Shown here: positions 1 through 8,590 of the stretch, piece after piece | Numbering within the stretch: position 1 is the first letter of the stretch | Layout of the letters: each line of letters begins with the position of its first letter | From: Bacteroidales bacterium UBA1256 | GTDB lineage: Bacteria > Bacteroidota > Bacteroidia > Bacteroidales > Paludibacteraceae | DNA: 32,572 nt | Reading direction: 5' to 3' | NCBI GenBank assembly: GCA_002308195.1 | Contig: DBVU01000079.1 | Coordinates: 1 to 32,572, forward strand | The notes under the pieces: generated by a model | The model's database searches: none | The model's input: only the letters and a program-made list of their open reading frames with translations | What the model was told of the DNA's origin: nothing | Position numbers and translations under genes: made by a program

Positions 1-19
1 TTCCTTTCAAAAGCGGGTG

Positions 20-51
20 CAAAAGTACTGCTTTTTTTTGACATGACCAAA
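20..51 (-). promoter_or_regulatory. Bacteroidota-type promoter firing out of the left edge
   Basis: On the minus strand a TTTG box (51-48) and a TACTTTTG box (27-20) are separated by exactly 20 nt, matching the TTTG/TAnnTTTG consensus of the main Bacteroidota sigma factor. The driven gene must begin at or beyond the left edge, because no minus-strand start lies inside the window downstream of it. The rest of 1-161 holds no gene that I can see. Confidence 0.65.
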
Positions 52-90
52 TTTTTGAGCAACTTTTTTTCAAAAAAGTGCATTTGAGTT

Positions 91-114
91 AAAAACAGCA
101 CGGGGCAGACCCGT
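91..114 (-). terminator. Weak candidate terminator after the polA/DUF4886 end of the array
   Basis: Read on the minus strand, a 5-bp stem (ACGGG/CCCGT, 114-100) with a 5-nt loop is followed after four bases by five T residues. The short stem and the offset T-run make this a weak candidate. It lies about 50 bp past the DUF4886 stop, where the long minus-strand array has to end. Confidence 0.3.
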
Positions 115-161
115 ATTTTCCTAGGTTATAGAGGATTTTCTGGCAGAGAGCTTATTCTATT

Positions 162-929
162 TCACTTCTGCGCCTTGACCGCTTGATGCGCAGCCTTCTG
201 GGTGAGACGTCGCTGCGCACGCGTCATCTCCACATTCTTATACTTATTGCGCCTTACATCCTTTCCCGTTAGGAACTCATACCATACACACGCAGCCGTA
301 TAACGACCATAAATATAATTTAGATGGTAGCCATCGCGGCAAAGTGTGTCACCGAGTTTGGTATTTCGAGCATTCTGGATGGCTGCTCCGCAAGGAATAA
401 TTGGCAAATAGTGAGGTGCAATCTGCGATTTCGTACAAACCAAGATACTATCCCACATTTCCCGTTGGTCATTATGGTAACGCGGATAAGCAGGATGAGT
501 GGCATCTTGGCTATAGGCCCACGTTTGCATCCAACATATTTGCGCATTAGGTTGATAAGCGCGGACAGTATCTATCAACATGGTGAGCCATGGTTCGTAA
601 GTACCTCTAATTCCACTGTCATGGCTAGCTTGCTGCAACGAGATATAGTCGTATCTACCATCCTTGAGTGCTTGGCGCAGACTGATAGTATCTTTCACTA
701 TACGCGGCTCAACATTCGTACATACGCGATGAGAATAAGCGGCTTGGTCTTGCTGCAGAAACTGCGCATGCTGCTCCAACGAACAACCGCCATAATAGAG
801 ATTATGCACTTCTACCTCAATGCCCTTTTCAGCACACAGTGGCACTAACTCTTGTTCTACTGCGTCCCATGAGAAACTGTTGCCGATGCAGAGGACGCGA
901 ATCAGCAATATGATACTAATGAGCTTCAA
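162..929 (-). CDS. DUF4886 family SGNH-type hydrolase
   Basis: A 255-aa protein of the DUF4886 type, a branch of the SGNH esterase/lipase fold. The nucleophile block GNSFS (Ser18) sits next to the N terminus and the catalytic Asp/His block DGYHLN (D199, H202) near the C terminus, so the active site appears intact. The substrate is unknown; members are often carbohydrate or acyl esterases. The start is a TTG at 929-927, lying 14 nt inside the end of polA, because an in-frame stop lies four codons upstream and no ATG is available. The purine-rich GGAGTAGGAGAG just upstream is a good ribosome site. Relatives usually carry a signal peptide before this block. Here only about nine hydrophobic residues precede the first core strand, so export is doubtful. 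It is the last gene of the minus-strand array and is translationally coupled to polA. Confidence 0.8.
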   Translation of the reverse strand: MKLISIILLIRVLCIGNSFSWDAVEQELVPLCAEKGIEVEVHNLYYGGCSLEQHAQFLQQDQAAYSHRVCTNVEPRIVKDTISLRQALKDGRYDYISLQQASHDSGIRGTYEPWLTMLIDTVRAYQPNAQICWMQTWAYSQDATHPAYPRYHNDQREMWDSILVCTKSQIAPHYLPIIPCGAAIQNARNTKLGDTLCRDGYHLNYIYGRYTAACVWYEFLTGKDVRRNKYKNVEMTRAQRRLTQKAAHQAVKAQK

Positions 930-3243
930 GCCAGTTCTCTCCTACTCCACATTCTGCTATCAGCGGCACAGACAGATGAACCGCATTCTGCATTTCGTTA
1001 ACTACAATCTCGCGAACACGTTCTACCTCCGCTTTAGGCACGTTGAAATTCAATTCATCGTGAACTTGCATGATCATTTGTGCCTTCAGATTTTCTTCTT
1101 TCAGGCGGCGATGTATGCTGACCATAGCCATCTTGATAATATCAGCCGCTGTTCCCTGTATAGGGGCATTCACAGCGTTTCTCTCAGCAAACGAGCGAAC
1201 CGTAGCATTGTGCGAATTGATGTCCGGCAAATAGCGCTTGCGGCCAAAGAGTGTCTCTGCATAACCTTTCTGGCGGGCAATCTCCTTCTGCTGCTCAATA
1301 TAATTGATAACGCGTGGGAAAGCTGCAAAATAGTCATCTATCAGTTGCTTGGCTTCACCACGGCTGCAATCCAATTGTTGAGCCAAACCAAAAGCTGAGA
1401 TTCCGTAGATAATACCAAAATTGGCCGTTTTGGCACGACGACGTTGGTCCTTGCTGATTTGCTCAATCGGCAATCCAAAGATGCGCGATGCTGTCGCTGC
1501 GTGGATATCCTGTCCTTCTCGGAATGCTCGCAACAGATGCTCATCTTGACTGAAATGGGCCATTAGTCGCAACTCAATCTGGCTGTAATCGGCGCTAAGG
1601 AACAAACAGCCTTCGTCTGGAATAACTGCCTCACGTATCAATTTGCCTCGCTCACTACGAATGGGCAAATTCTGCAGATTAGGATTGCTGCTAGATAAAC
1701 GACCGGTAGCCGTTACCGTTTGATTGTAGGTCGTATGTATCTTTCCATCCTCTGCTATATAACTAGGGAGCGTGGAAACATAAGTCGTGACGAGTTTCTT
1801 CAACTCTCTATAGTCTAGGATTTTTCCAATGACAGCATGGCGATCCTTCAGTGCAACTAGCACTTCTTCGGAGGTAGAATACTGACCTGTTTTCGATTTC
1901 TTGGCCTTCGGATCCAGTTTCAGTTTGTCGAACAGCAATTCACCCACCTGGCGTGGACTGTTGATATTGAATGTTTCGCCTGCTAACCCATATATCTCTT
2001 GTTCCAACTGATCCAACTCCGCAGTCAGTTGTTTTTCCGCCTCATGCAGTTTGCTGACATTGATGCGCACTCCCGCTGCTTCCATCTCACGCAAGACAGG
2101 TGCCAACGGCAATTCCACATCTTGATACAGATTCCATAAATCCGTATCCGCTTTCAGTGCGTCCCAATCGGGCGCTTTATAAGGATTGTAGGCTACCTCA
2201 GGATTGAGCAGATATTGGCAAAGCCGCGCCTCAGTTTCCTCTTGAGGAGTCAGTTTCGGAGCCTCCGGTTGTAGTTGAACGTCATTGGCAGAGGCATCTT
2301 CCGTACCCGCAAACAAATCCAACATGCCCGTGTCTGCCTGCACTTTCTTCTTCGGTGCAGTTATCGGGGCACTCTGTGTATTCGGGCTCAGTTTCTTCAG
2401 CAGTGTATTGAATTCCAACTCCTGATAAATACTCGTCAGTGCGTCTATATTTGGCTCTTGTTTGGTTAGTTGCGCCTCGTCCAATGCTATCGGCACATCC
2501 GTGCGGATGGTCGCTAGGAATTTGGAGAAACGGATATCCTCCGCCTGAGACTCCACTTTTTGGCGCAAAGCACCTTTGATCTGGTCCGTATGTTCTAGCA
2601 TGTTCTCTATTGAACCGAACTGCTGCAGCAACGCCACCGCGGTTTTCTCTCCTACGCCTTTGCAACCGGGTATATTGTCACTGGCATCGCCCATCAGTCC
2701 CAACAGATCAATCACTTGCGACTGTGATTCCAGTCCATATTTCTCACAAACCTCTTTAGGCCCGAGAATTTCGAATCCTCCCGTATGACGAGGACGATAC
2801 ATTCGAATACGATCGGTCACAAGTTGACCATAATCCTTATCCGGTGTAGCCATATAGACCTCAAATCCCGCTTTCTCTCCCTGCTGAGAGAGTGTACCGA
2901 TAACATCATCCGCTTCAAATCCAGACACTTCCAGTACAGGAATATTCATTGCTTCAAGCACACGTTTGATGATGGGCACTGCGCGACGAATATCTTCTGG
3001 TGTCTCTTCACGCTGCGCCTTATACTGCTCGAAAGCCTCATGACGAAATGTAGGCCCGTGAGGGTCGAAGGCAACGCCTACGTGCGTAGGATTAACCTTG
3101 CGAAGCAAATCATCCAACGTCACCACAAAGCCGAAAATGGCAGATGTATTCTCACCACGACTATTCATTCGCGGAGCGCGAATAAAAGCGTAGTAGGCGC
3201 GATAAATCATCGCATAAGCATCTATCAGAAGGAGTGTTTTCAT
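916..3243 (-). CDS. polA: DNA polymerase I lacking most of the 3'-5' exonuclease domain
   Basis: A 775-aa family A DNA polymerase that fills gaps and removes primers. Residues 1 to about 290 form the 5'-3' (FEN-like) nuclease with its acidic residues (LLIDAYAMIYR, FEADDVIGTL, TPDKDYGQLV, MGDASDNIPG). Residues from about 375 to the end form the polymerase domain, with motif A (SADYSQIELR), the O-helix (RRRAKTANFGIIYG) and motif C (MQVHDEL). Between them only about 80 residues remain, a low-complexity linker and a fragment with YLLNPE, where E. coli Pol I has about 190 residues of proofreading domain. No FDTET-type Exo I or YxxxD Exo III motif is visible. The enzyme should polymerise without proofreading. 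It starts 3 nt after ung, which suggests joint action in uracil base-excision repair, and overlaps the next gene by 14 nt. Confidence 0.95.
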   Translation of the reverse strand: MKTLLLIDAYAMIYRAYYAFIRAPRMNSRGENTSAIFGFVVTLDDLLRKVNPTHVGVAFDPHGPTFRHEAFEQYKAQREETPEDIRRAVPIIKRVLEAMNIPVLEVSGFEADDVIGTLSQQGEKAGFEVYMATPDKDYGQLVTDRIRMYRPRHTGGFEILGPKEVCEKYGLESQSQVIDLLGLMGDASDNIPGCKGVGEKTAVALLQQFGSIENMLEHTDQIKGALRQKVESQAEDIRFSKFLATIRTDVPIALDEAQLTKQEPNIDALTSIYQELEFNTLLKKLSPNTQSAPITAPKKKVQADTGMLDLFAGTEDASANDVQLQPEAPKLTPQEETEARLCQYLLNPEVAYNPYKAPDWDALKADTDLWNLYQDVELPLAPVLREMEAAGVRINVSKLHEAEKQLTAELDQLEQEIYGLAGETFNINSPRQVGELLFDKLKLDPKAKKSKTGQYSTSEEVLVALKDRHAVIGKILDYRELKKLVTTYVSTLPSYIAEDGKIHTTYNQTVTATGRLSSSNPNLQNLPIRSERGKLIREAVIPDEGCLFLSADYSQIELRLMAHFSQDEHLLRAFREGQDIHAATASRIFGLPIEQISKDQRRRAKTANFGIIYGISAFGLAQQLDCSRGEAKQLIDDYFAAFPRVINYIEQQKEIARQKGYAETLFGRKRYLPDINSHNATVRSFAERNAVNAPIQGTAADIIKMAMVSIHRRLKEENLKAQMIMQVHDELNFNVPKAEVERVREIVVNEMQNAVHLSVPLIAECGVGENWLEAH

Positions 3244-3246
3244 ATA

Positions 3247-3909
3247 TTACCAGTCTATAGGTTGTTGGCCAAATTTGATTAGATAATTGTTAGCAGCGCT
3301 GAAATGTCCACATCCATCAAATCCGCGATATACCGATAGGGGCGATGGATGCGATGTTTGCAGCACCAAATGTTTATGGCGGTCAATAAACTGGCCTTTG
3401 CGCTGCGCATACGAGCCCCATAGCATGAAAACCAGATGTTCGCGCTCCCGATTCAATGCTGCAATGGCAGCATCGGTCAGTTCTTCCCAACCTTTCCCCT
3501 GATGACTTCCGGCCTTGTGTGCCTCCACTGTCAGTGTGGCATTCAGTAGCAACACCCCCTGCTCCGCCCATCGACGCAAATCGCCACTCTCGGGAATAGG
3601 CTTGCCCAAATCACGATGAATTTCCTTGTAGATATTGACCAGCGAAGGAGGAATCTGCACACCATCTGGCACCGAAAAACTCAGTCCCATAGCTTGCCCA
3701 TCCTCATGATAAGGATCTTGGCCGATGATAACTACCCTAACTCGGTCGAATGGGCACGAATCAAAGGCATAAAAAATCAGACCTGCAGGCGGAAAGCACC
3801 TACGGGTCTGATACTGTTGGCGCACATACTGCGTTAGGAGTTCGAAATAAGGCTTGTCAAACTCCTGTTGTAACACGCGCTGCCAAGATGGATCTATTCG
3901 GACTTGCAT
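3247..3909 (-). CDS. ung: Uracil-DNA glycosylase, family 1
   Basis: A 220-aa enzyme that removes uracil from DNA as the first step of base-excision repair in the cytoplasm. The water-activating motif GQDPYH (Asp65, His68) and the DNA-intercalating/catalytic loop HPSPLS (His187) are both present. Length is close to the E. coli protein (229 aa). Its ATG overlaps the queA stop by one base (TAATG) and its stop is 3 nt before polA, so queA, ung and polA are almost certainly co-transcribed and coupled. Glycosylase next to the gap-filling polymerase makes functional sense. Confidence 0.95.
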   Translation of the reverse strand: MQVRIDPSWQRVLQQEFDKPYFELLTQYVRQQYQTRRCFPPAGLIFYAFDSCPFDRVRVVIIGQDPYHEDGQAMGLSFSVPDGVQIPPSLVNIYKEIHRDLGKPIPESGDLRRWAEQGVLLLNATLTVEAHKAGSHQGKGWEELTDAAIAALNREREHLVFMLWGSYAQRKGQFIDRHKHLVLQTSHPSPLSVYRGFDGCGHFSAANNYLIKFGQQPIDW

Positions 3910-5012
3910 TAATCTACCACAAGCATTGCATCTCCGTAATCACCAAACCGATAGCCTTCGTTTACTGCCTCCTCATAAGCATGCATAGTTTCTTCATACC
4001 CTGCAAAAGCGGCCACCATCATCAGTTGGCTTGACTGAGGCATATAGAGATTGACGAAGAATGTGTTAGCTGCCGAGAAGGTATAAGGCGGGAAAATGAA
4101 CCTATTGGTCCAACCATCATAGGCTTTCAACTGTCCGCTTGCGCCTGCTACATGTTCCATCGCACGCATCACTTCCGTGCCTACCGCACATACTCGGCGT
4201 TGTTGTAGATGCGCATTATTAACGGCATTGACCAAGCGCTCGGAGAGAATAATCTGCTCCGATTCCATCTTGTTCTTACTCAGGTCTTCTACATCAATAT
4301 CTTTGAACACGCCAAGCGACACATGGCTAGTTAGAAATTCAGCTTCTATACCACGTATCTCCATTCGTTTGAGAAGTTGTTTGGAGAAATGTAGTCCTGA
4401 TGCAGGAGCAGCCACTGCGCCAATCTTGCTAGCGAAGATAGTCTGATAACGCTCTTCATCCAGTTTCTCGATAGGTAGATCGTGGAAAGCCTCACGATAT
4501 TTCTCTAATGTTTCCGGTTCCATCGGACGATGGATATAGCGAGGTAATGGAGCTTCGCCCAGCGCGTACAAACGAGGAACAAACTCATCGTTGTCATAGT
4601 CCGTCAAGAAGCGGAACGTACGACCACGACTGGTGGTATTGTCAATCACCTCAGCCACAATGGACGAATCTTCATCGAACGTGATCTTATTTCCAATACG
4701 TATCTTACGAGCAGGATCAACCAGCACATCCCAATAACGTGACTGGTGGTTCAGTTCCCGAAGCAGGAATACCTCAATTAGTGCGTTGGTTTTCTCTTTA
4801 TGACCATAAAGGCGAGCTGGGAAAACCTTGCTATCATTGAATACGAACAAATCGCCTTCATCGAAATACTGAACGGTATCCGTTACCATCTTATGCTCTA
4901 TTTCTCCCGTCTTGCGGTGCAATACCAACAATCGCGAATCATCGCGATAAGGCAGAGGGAATTGAGCAATCAACTCTTCAGGCAGTTTAAACTTAAACTG
5001 GCTGAGTTTCAT
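3909..5012 (-). CDS. queA: S-adenosylmethionine:tRNA ribosyltransferase-isomerase
   Basis: QueA transfers and isomerises the ribose moiety of SAM to preQ1 in tRNA, giving epoxyqueuosine in the queuosine pathway. The protein (367 aa from the start chosen) has the conserved N terminus MKLSQFKFKLPEELIAQFP, the AAPASGLHF motif, VGTEVMRAME, GWTNRFIFPPY and the C-terminal YGDAMLV. A longer frame begins at 5030, but the ATG at 5012 places the family's conserved first residues at the N terminus and sits one base after the truB stop. Several Bacteroidota have the same gene order, with queA after truB, so two tRNA-modifying enzymes are grouped. Confidence 0.93.
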   Translation of the reverse strand: MKLSQFKFKLPEELIAQFPLPYRDDSRLLVLHRKTGEIEHKMVTDTVQYFDEGDLFVFNDSKVFPARLYGHKEKTNALIEVFLLRELNHQSRYWDVLVDPARKIRIGNKITFDEDSSIVAEVIDNTTSRGRTFRFLTDYDNDEFVPRLYALGEAPLPRYIHRPMEPETLEKYREAFHDLPIEKLDEERYQTIFASKIGAVAAPASGLHFSKQLLKRMEIRGIEAEFLTSHVSLGVFKDIDVEDLSKNKMESEQIILSERLVNAVNNAHLQQRRVCAVGTEVMRAMEHVAGASGQLKAYDGWTNRFIFPPYTFSAANTFFVNLYMPQSSQLMMVAAFAGYEETMHAYEEAVNEGYRFGDYGDAMLVVD

Positions 5013-5013
5013 A

Positions 5014-5724
5014 TCATTCGCTTTGTACATATTCGTAGTTATTCATTTGTTCTAAAAATTGGTCAACTGTCATGCAGTCTTCCACGTGTATATTTCCGAC
5101 CCTCGTGCGGCGTAAGGCCGTTAGATAGGCCCCTGTTTTCAGTCGTTCGCCTATATCGCGAGCCAAAGCGCGTATGTATGTTCCCTTCGAACACACCACA
5201 CGAATTGTCAGTTGCATCTGTCCCTCATCGAAATTCAGTACTTCTATCTCATCTATCACCAATAGTCGAGGCTTCAGTTCCACTTCCTCGCCTTTGCGAG
5301 CAAACTCATAAGCACGCTTGCCATTGATTTGAATGGCGGAGAAGATAGGCGGTATTTGCCATTGCTCTCCCTTAAAAAGCGGTATCGTCTCGTCTATCAG
5401 TTGACGCGTGATGTGGCTGGTTGGATAAGTAGCATCCACTGGTCGCTCCATATCGTACGAAGGAGTGGTTGCGCCTAGTTGCAACGTAGCGACATACTCC
5501 TTCACATCATACTGCAGTTTGTCAATCAATTTGGTTTTCTTTCCGGTACAAACTACCACAACACCTGTAGCTAGTGGATCCAACGTACCAGAATGACCTA
5601 CTTTCAACTTTTTGCGACCTAACTTCTTGCACAACTGATAACGCACCTTGGCCACCAAGTCGAATGAAGTCCAACGCAAGGGCTTATCAAAGGCCAGTAT
5701 CTCCCCTTCTATAAAATCCCACAT
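5014..5724 (-). CDS. truB: tRNA pseudouridine(55) synthase
   Basis: A 236-aa TruB that converts U55 in the T-loop of tRNAs to pseudouridine. The catalytic motif GHSGTLDPLATG is present with the catalytic Asp at residue 49, along with the KGTYIRALARDIG segment and a short C-terminal tail instead of a full PUA domain. It follows uppP after 4 nt and is followed by queA with one base between stop and start, so it belongs to a tightly packed operon. Confidence 0.95.
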   Translation of the reverse strand: MWDFIEGEILAFDKPLRWTSFDLVAKVRYQLCKKLGRKKLKVGHSGTLDPLATGVVVVCTGKKTKLIDKLQYDVKEYVATLQLGATTPSYDMERPVDATYPTSHITRQLIDETIPLFKGEQWQIPPIFSAIQINGKRAYEFARKGEEVELKPRLLVIDEIEVLNFDEGQMQLTIRVVCSKGTYIRALARDIGERLKTGAYLTALRRTRVGNIHVEDCMTVDQFLEQMNNYEYVQSE

Positions 5725-5728
5725 CCGA

Positions 5729-6535
5729 TTAGCACAAAGTAGTTATGATAGCGAAACAACCAATGATTGCGCAATAGAGTGCGAACCAAATCAGTCGCTG
5801 ACGGCGAACTATCTCTATCATAAATCGGCAAGCAAAACAACCGGTTGCAAAAGCTGCTAGAAAACCAACGACAGCAGGCACTACGCCCAAATCGCTTGTC
5901 AGTTCACCTTTTAGTAGCTTCATAGTATCCAGTAGTGCTTCGCCTAGAATAGGGATCAATACCATTAAGAACGAGAACTGAGCCACACTCTCCTTTTTAA
6001 CACCACACAGCAAGCCTGTAGCTATTGTAGTTCCCGAACGGCTCAATCCCGGTAATACAGCACATGCCTGCGCTATACCGATAATGATGGCATCTTTGTA
6101 GGTAACCTCATGTCCTAACCCTTGACGCTTGCGTTGCAGCCATTCACTCAAGGCTAAAAGCAACGCTGTGATCAGCAAGCAGATACCTACCAGCAATAGT
6201 CCATTTCCGAAAAAGGCCTCGACCTGATCCTTGAAGAACATGCCTACAACGAAAACCGGGATCATGGATACCAATATCTTTGCCACATAGTCTTTCTCTG
6301 CATTCCAGCGTATTGTCGAAAACGTTCCTTGGAACAGTTTAGCCACTTCACGCCATAATATCACTAACGTAGAAAGAACGGTAGCAACATGCACAAGAAT
6401 AGCAAACGTCAAGTTCTCTTCACCCGATGTACCAAGCAAAGCATGTCCGATTTCAAGATGGCCAGAAGAAGAAACTGGCAAGAACTCAGTTAGTCCTTGC
6501 ACAATTCCTAATATCAACGCCTGTAACCAATTCAT
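5729..6535 (-). CDS. uppP: Undecaprenyl-diphosphatase
   Basis: A 268-aa integral membrane phosphatase of the BacA/UppP family that recycles undecaprenyl diphosphate to the monophosphate carrier used for peptidoglycan and surface glycan export. The two family signatures are visible: [11 protein letters not shown] near the N terminus (residues 17-27) and GLSRSGTT in the middle, with roughly seven hydrophobic segments. The start overlaps the stop of the upstream DUF3098 gene by 4 nt. Confidence 0.95.
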   Translation of the reverse strand: MNWLQALILGIVQGLTEFLPVSSSGHLEIGHALLGTSGEENLTFAILVHVATVLSTLVILWREVAKLFQGTFSTIRWNAEKDYVAKILVSMIPVFVVGMFFKDQVEAFFGNGLLLVGICLLITALLLALSEWLQRKRQGLGHEVTYKDAIIIGIAQACAVLPGLSRSGTTIATGLLCGVKKESVAQFSFLMVLIPILGEALLDTMKLLKGELTSDLGVVPAVVGFLAAFATGCFACRFMIEIVRRQRLIWFALYCAIIGCFAIITTLC

Positions 6536-6747
6536 TTCTTCTTAGCTCGAAAAAGAATGGCAAATATCATACACACAAAACCGAACAACGAGATCATCGG
6601 GCCCAAGGTGATACGACGAAAAGAGAAGATATCCGGATTATATACTTCTCCGGAAGGTTCACCAGCCATTAGGAAGAAACCGATAACGATGATAACAACC
6701 GAAATGGCAATTAGTATCAAATTCAGTTTAGGAAGACTCTGTTTCAT
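6532..6747 (-). CDS. DUF3098 small two-TM membrane protein
   Basis: A 71-aa protein with two hydrophobic helices (about residues 9-28 and 47-66) joined by a loop containing [14 protein letters not shown], the hallmark of DUF3098. No function is established. In Bacteroidota this gene characteristically lies between ftsX and uppP, as here, with a 20-nt gap from ftsX and a 4-nt overlap with uppP. That position suggests a link to envelope or division functions. Confidence 0.88.
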   Translation of the reverse strand: MKQSLPKLNLILIAISVVIIVIGFFLMAGEPSGEVYNPDIFSFRRITLGPMISLFGFVCMIFAILFRAKKK

Positions 6748-6767
6748 AATTCTGTACTTTTTCGCGA

Positions 6768-7628
6768 TTATACCTCGTACAGGGTATTATTGTCCATGCG
6801 AATATAACGACCCGTGGCTATCATAGATGCCAACCAAGTTATAAACAATCCCGAACACAGCACTACTACCGACACAAAGGTGATATTTTGCCATGTGGGA
6901 GGGAATAGCAATACGCCCAAACGCACTTCCACATAATAAACCACACCACTTAGAATAGCCAAGGCGGCCAAACCGGATAAGAATCCCATCAACATATTGC
7001 GCCATACGAACGGACGACGCGTTACCCATGATGTAGCCCCTACTAGCGTCATTGTATTGATGATAAAGCGCTTGGAGTAGATTTGCAAACGAATAGTATT
7101 TACTATCAATGCTAGCGACACCAAGAGCAATACAAGAGCCACCACCAACAAAATAAGTGAAAACTCATGCACATTGCTGCTCATTAGGTCTGCTAAGTCA
7201 CGCGGATAGATTACATCTGTTACATAAGGCAGATTCTGCAGATTGGAAGTCAGCACATCCAGACTGTCAGGATTGCTGTAACTATCCGTTGGATGAATCT
7301 CATAACTGGCAGAGAGTGGATTGTAGCCTAAGAACGCGCTTGGATCTTCTCCTAAAGAACTAATGTGTTCTTCCAGAGCCTGCTCACGCGACACATATCT
7401 ATAGCTGCTGCAGCTGCTGCTAGCATCCAACATCTGCTCTAGACGCGCACATTGGGCGCTGTCAGCCTCCTGTGCCAATACCGCCGTAATGGTAATGTTC
7501 TCGCGCATGCGCGTAACAAGCGCTCCTGCAGAAAGCAGGAGCACACATTCCAAGCCTATTAGGCACAATACTAATGAGACACTAACGGCGGAAGTTAGAT
7601 ATGAGTTACGAAATCGATGTTTCCGCAT
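6768..7628 (-). CDS. ftsX: Cell division protein FtsX
   Basis: A 286-aa FtsX-type permease-like protein. It has an N-terminal TM (about residues 12-36), a periplasmic domain (about 40-155), then three TM helices (about 160-185, 205-235, 250-275), the usual FtsX topology. With the ATPase FtsE, FtsX transmits a signal to periplasmic peptidoglycan hydrolases during division; ftsE is not in this window. The ATG directly follows the gldN stop codon with no intervening base, so translation of the division gene is probably coupled to the last T9SS core gene. Confidence 0.9.
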   Translation of the reverse strand: MRKHRFRNSYLTSAVSVSLVLCLIGLECVLLLSAGALVTRMRENITITAVLAQEADSAQCARLEQMLDASSSCSSYRYVSREQALEEHISSLGEDPSAFLGYNPLSASYEIHPTDSYSNPDSLDVLTSNLQNLPYVTDVIYPRDLADLMSSNVHEFSLILLVVALVLLLVSLALIVNTIRLQIYSKRFIINTMTLVGATSWVTRRPFVWRNMLMGFLSGLAALAILSGVVYYVEVRLGVLLFPPTWQNITFVSVVVLCSGLFITWLASMIATGRYIRMDNNTLYEV

Positions 7629-8576
7629 TTAATACTCCCAGAGGTCTTGTTCGAAATTCAGCAGTTCCTCGGCAATACGAGCCTGCTCCTTCTTAACATC
7701 AGCCTCTGTCCTAGCATAATCAGGAATCCAACGGTTATACATGTTTCCTTCACCTACTATATAACTGGTGTAGAGGTGTTTCTGGAAGAACTCGTCAAAC
7801 GTAACACGTTTTACCTCATTGCGGTTAGGTATCGCATACTGCATAGCCAAATACGGACGCAGAGCATCAAACGGTACCCAGAACATAATCGACTCACGCA
7901 ACGACCCCATGATATTGGTACTGTCACGAGTGGAAATCTTATCCGACTGCAACGGAGCAATACCCATAATCTTGGTATGCAGACGGGATGTGTGCTTGTC
8001 GAAGAATACCACTTCCTGAATCAAATATTTCAACTGATTCTTAACCAGTTTCTCAAATGGATAGAAGTGGAAGGACAACTCATCTGCTACGCTATCATAG
8101 TGAACGAGCATAGCATCCGACGAACTGATATCGAAGTGAGTCGGATCGTCCGAATAGTCTGCTAGAGGGTCATCTGCCATGAACATCGTCGGCAACACCT
8201 CACGCGGAATAGGCTGCTGTTTGAAGTCTGGTTTGATAGTCTCCATGTTTTTCTCATAGATAGGAAGACCATCTACTACGGCATCCGTAATCACCTTGAA
8301 CAAGTTACGATAATCTGCATCATCCGACTTTGTTGGGAAATACAGTTGATAATTCTGCTTATAGCGCATATCGATGATACGATACACATAGCGTGCCCAA
8401 ATAACGTCATCAATACGATGATCTACCATCACGATGGTATCATGCGCTTGCGAGAACTCTGCAGTCTGGATACGTGCACTACCTACCTCGTCGAAGAACG
8501 AGACAACTTTGTGTTGAGCTTGTGCTGTTGCTACGCCGAGCACCAAGCATGCGATAATACTGATTTTCTTTAACAT
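7629..8576 (-). CDS. gldN: T9SS ring protein GldN/PorN
   Basis: A 315-aa periplasmic protein with a clear signal peptide (cleavage expected after ATAQA, residue 20). The family pattern includes DHRIDDVIWARYVYRIIDMR and YQLYFPT near residues 50-80 and YNRWIPDY near the C terminus. GldN/PorN binds the lipoprotein GldK/PorK to form the large ring on the periplasmic face of the outer membrane in the type IX secretion system. It lies 14 nt after gldM and its stop touches the ftsX start. Confidence 0.93.
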   Translation of the reverse strand: MLKKISIIACLVLGVATAQAQHKVVSFFDEVGSARIQTAEFSQAHDTIVMVDHRIDDVIWARYVYRIIDMRYKQNYQLYFPTKSDDADYRNLFKVITDAVVDGLPIYEKNMETIKPDFKQQPIPREVLPTMFMADDPLADYSDDPTHFDISSSDAMLVHYDSVADELSFHFYPFEKLVKNQLKYLIQEVVFFDKHTSRLHTKIMGIAPLQSDKISTRDSTNIMGSLRESIMFWVPFDALRPYLAMQYAIPNRNEVKRVTFDEFFQKHLYTSYIVGEGNMYNRWIPDYARTEADVKKEQARIAEELLNFEQDLWEY

Positions 8577-8590
8577 ATTATTTTAAGGTA

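Noticed and set aside
324..1398. Plus-strand frames opposite DUF4886 and polA
   Set aside because: They lie antisense to well-supported genes, show no domains, and have amino-acid compositions typical of shadow frames.
3910..5030. QueA starting at 5030
   Set aside because: The extra six residues precede the conserved family N terminus and would overlap the end of truB. The ATG at 5012 fits better.
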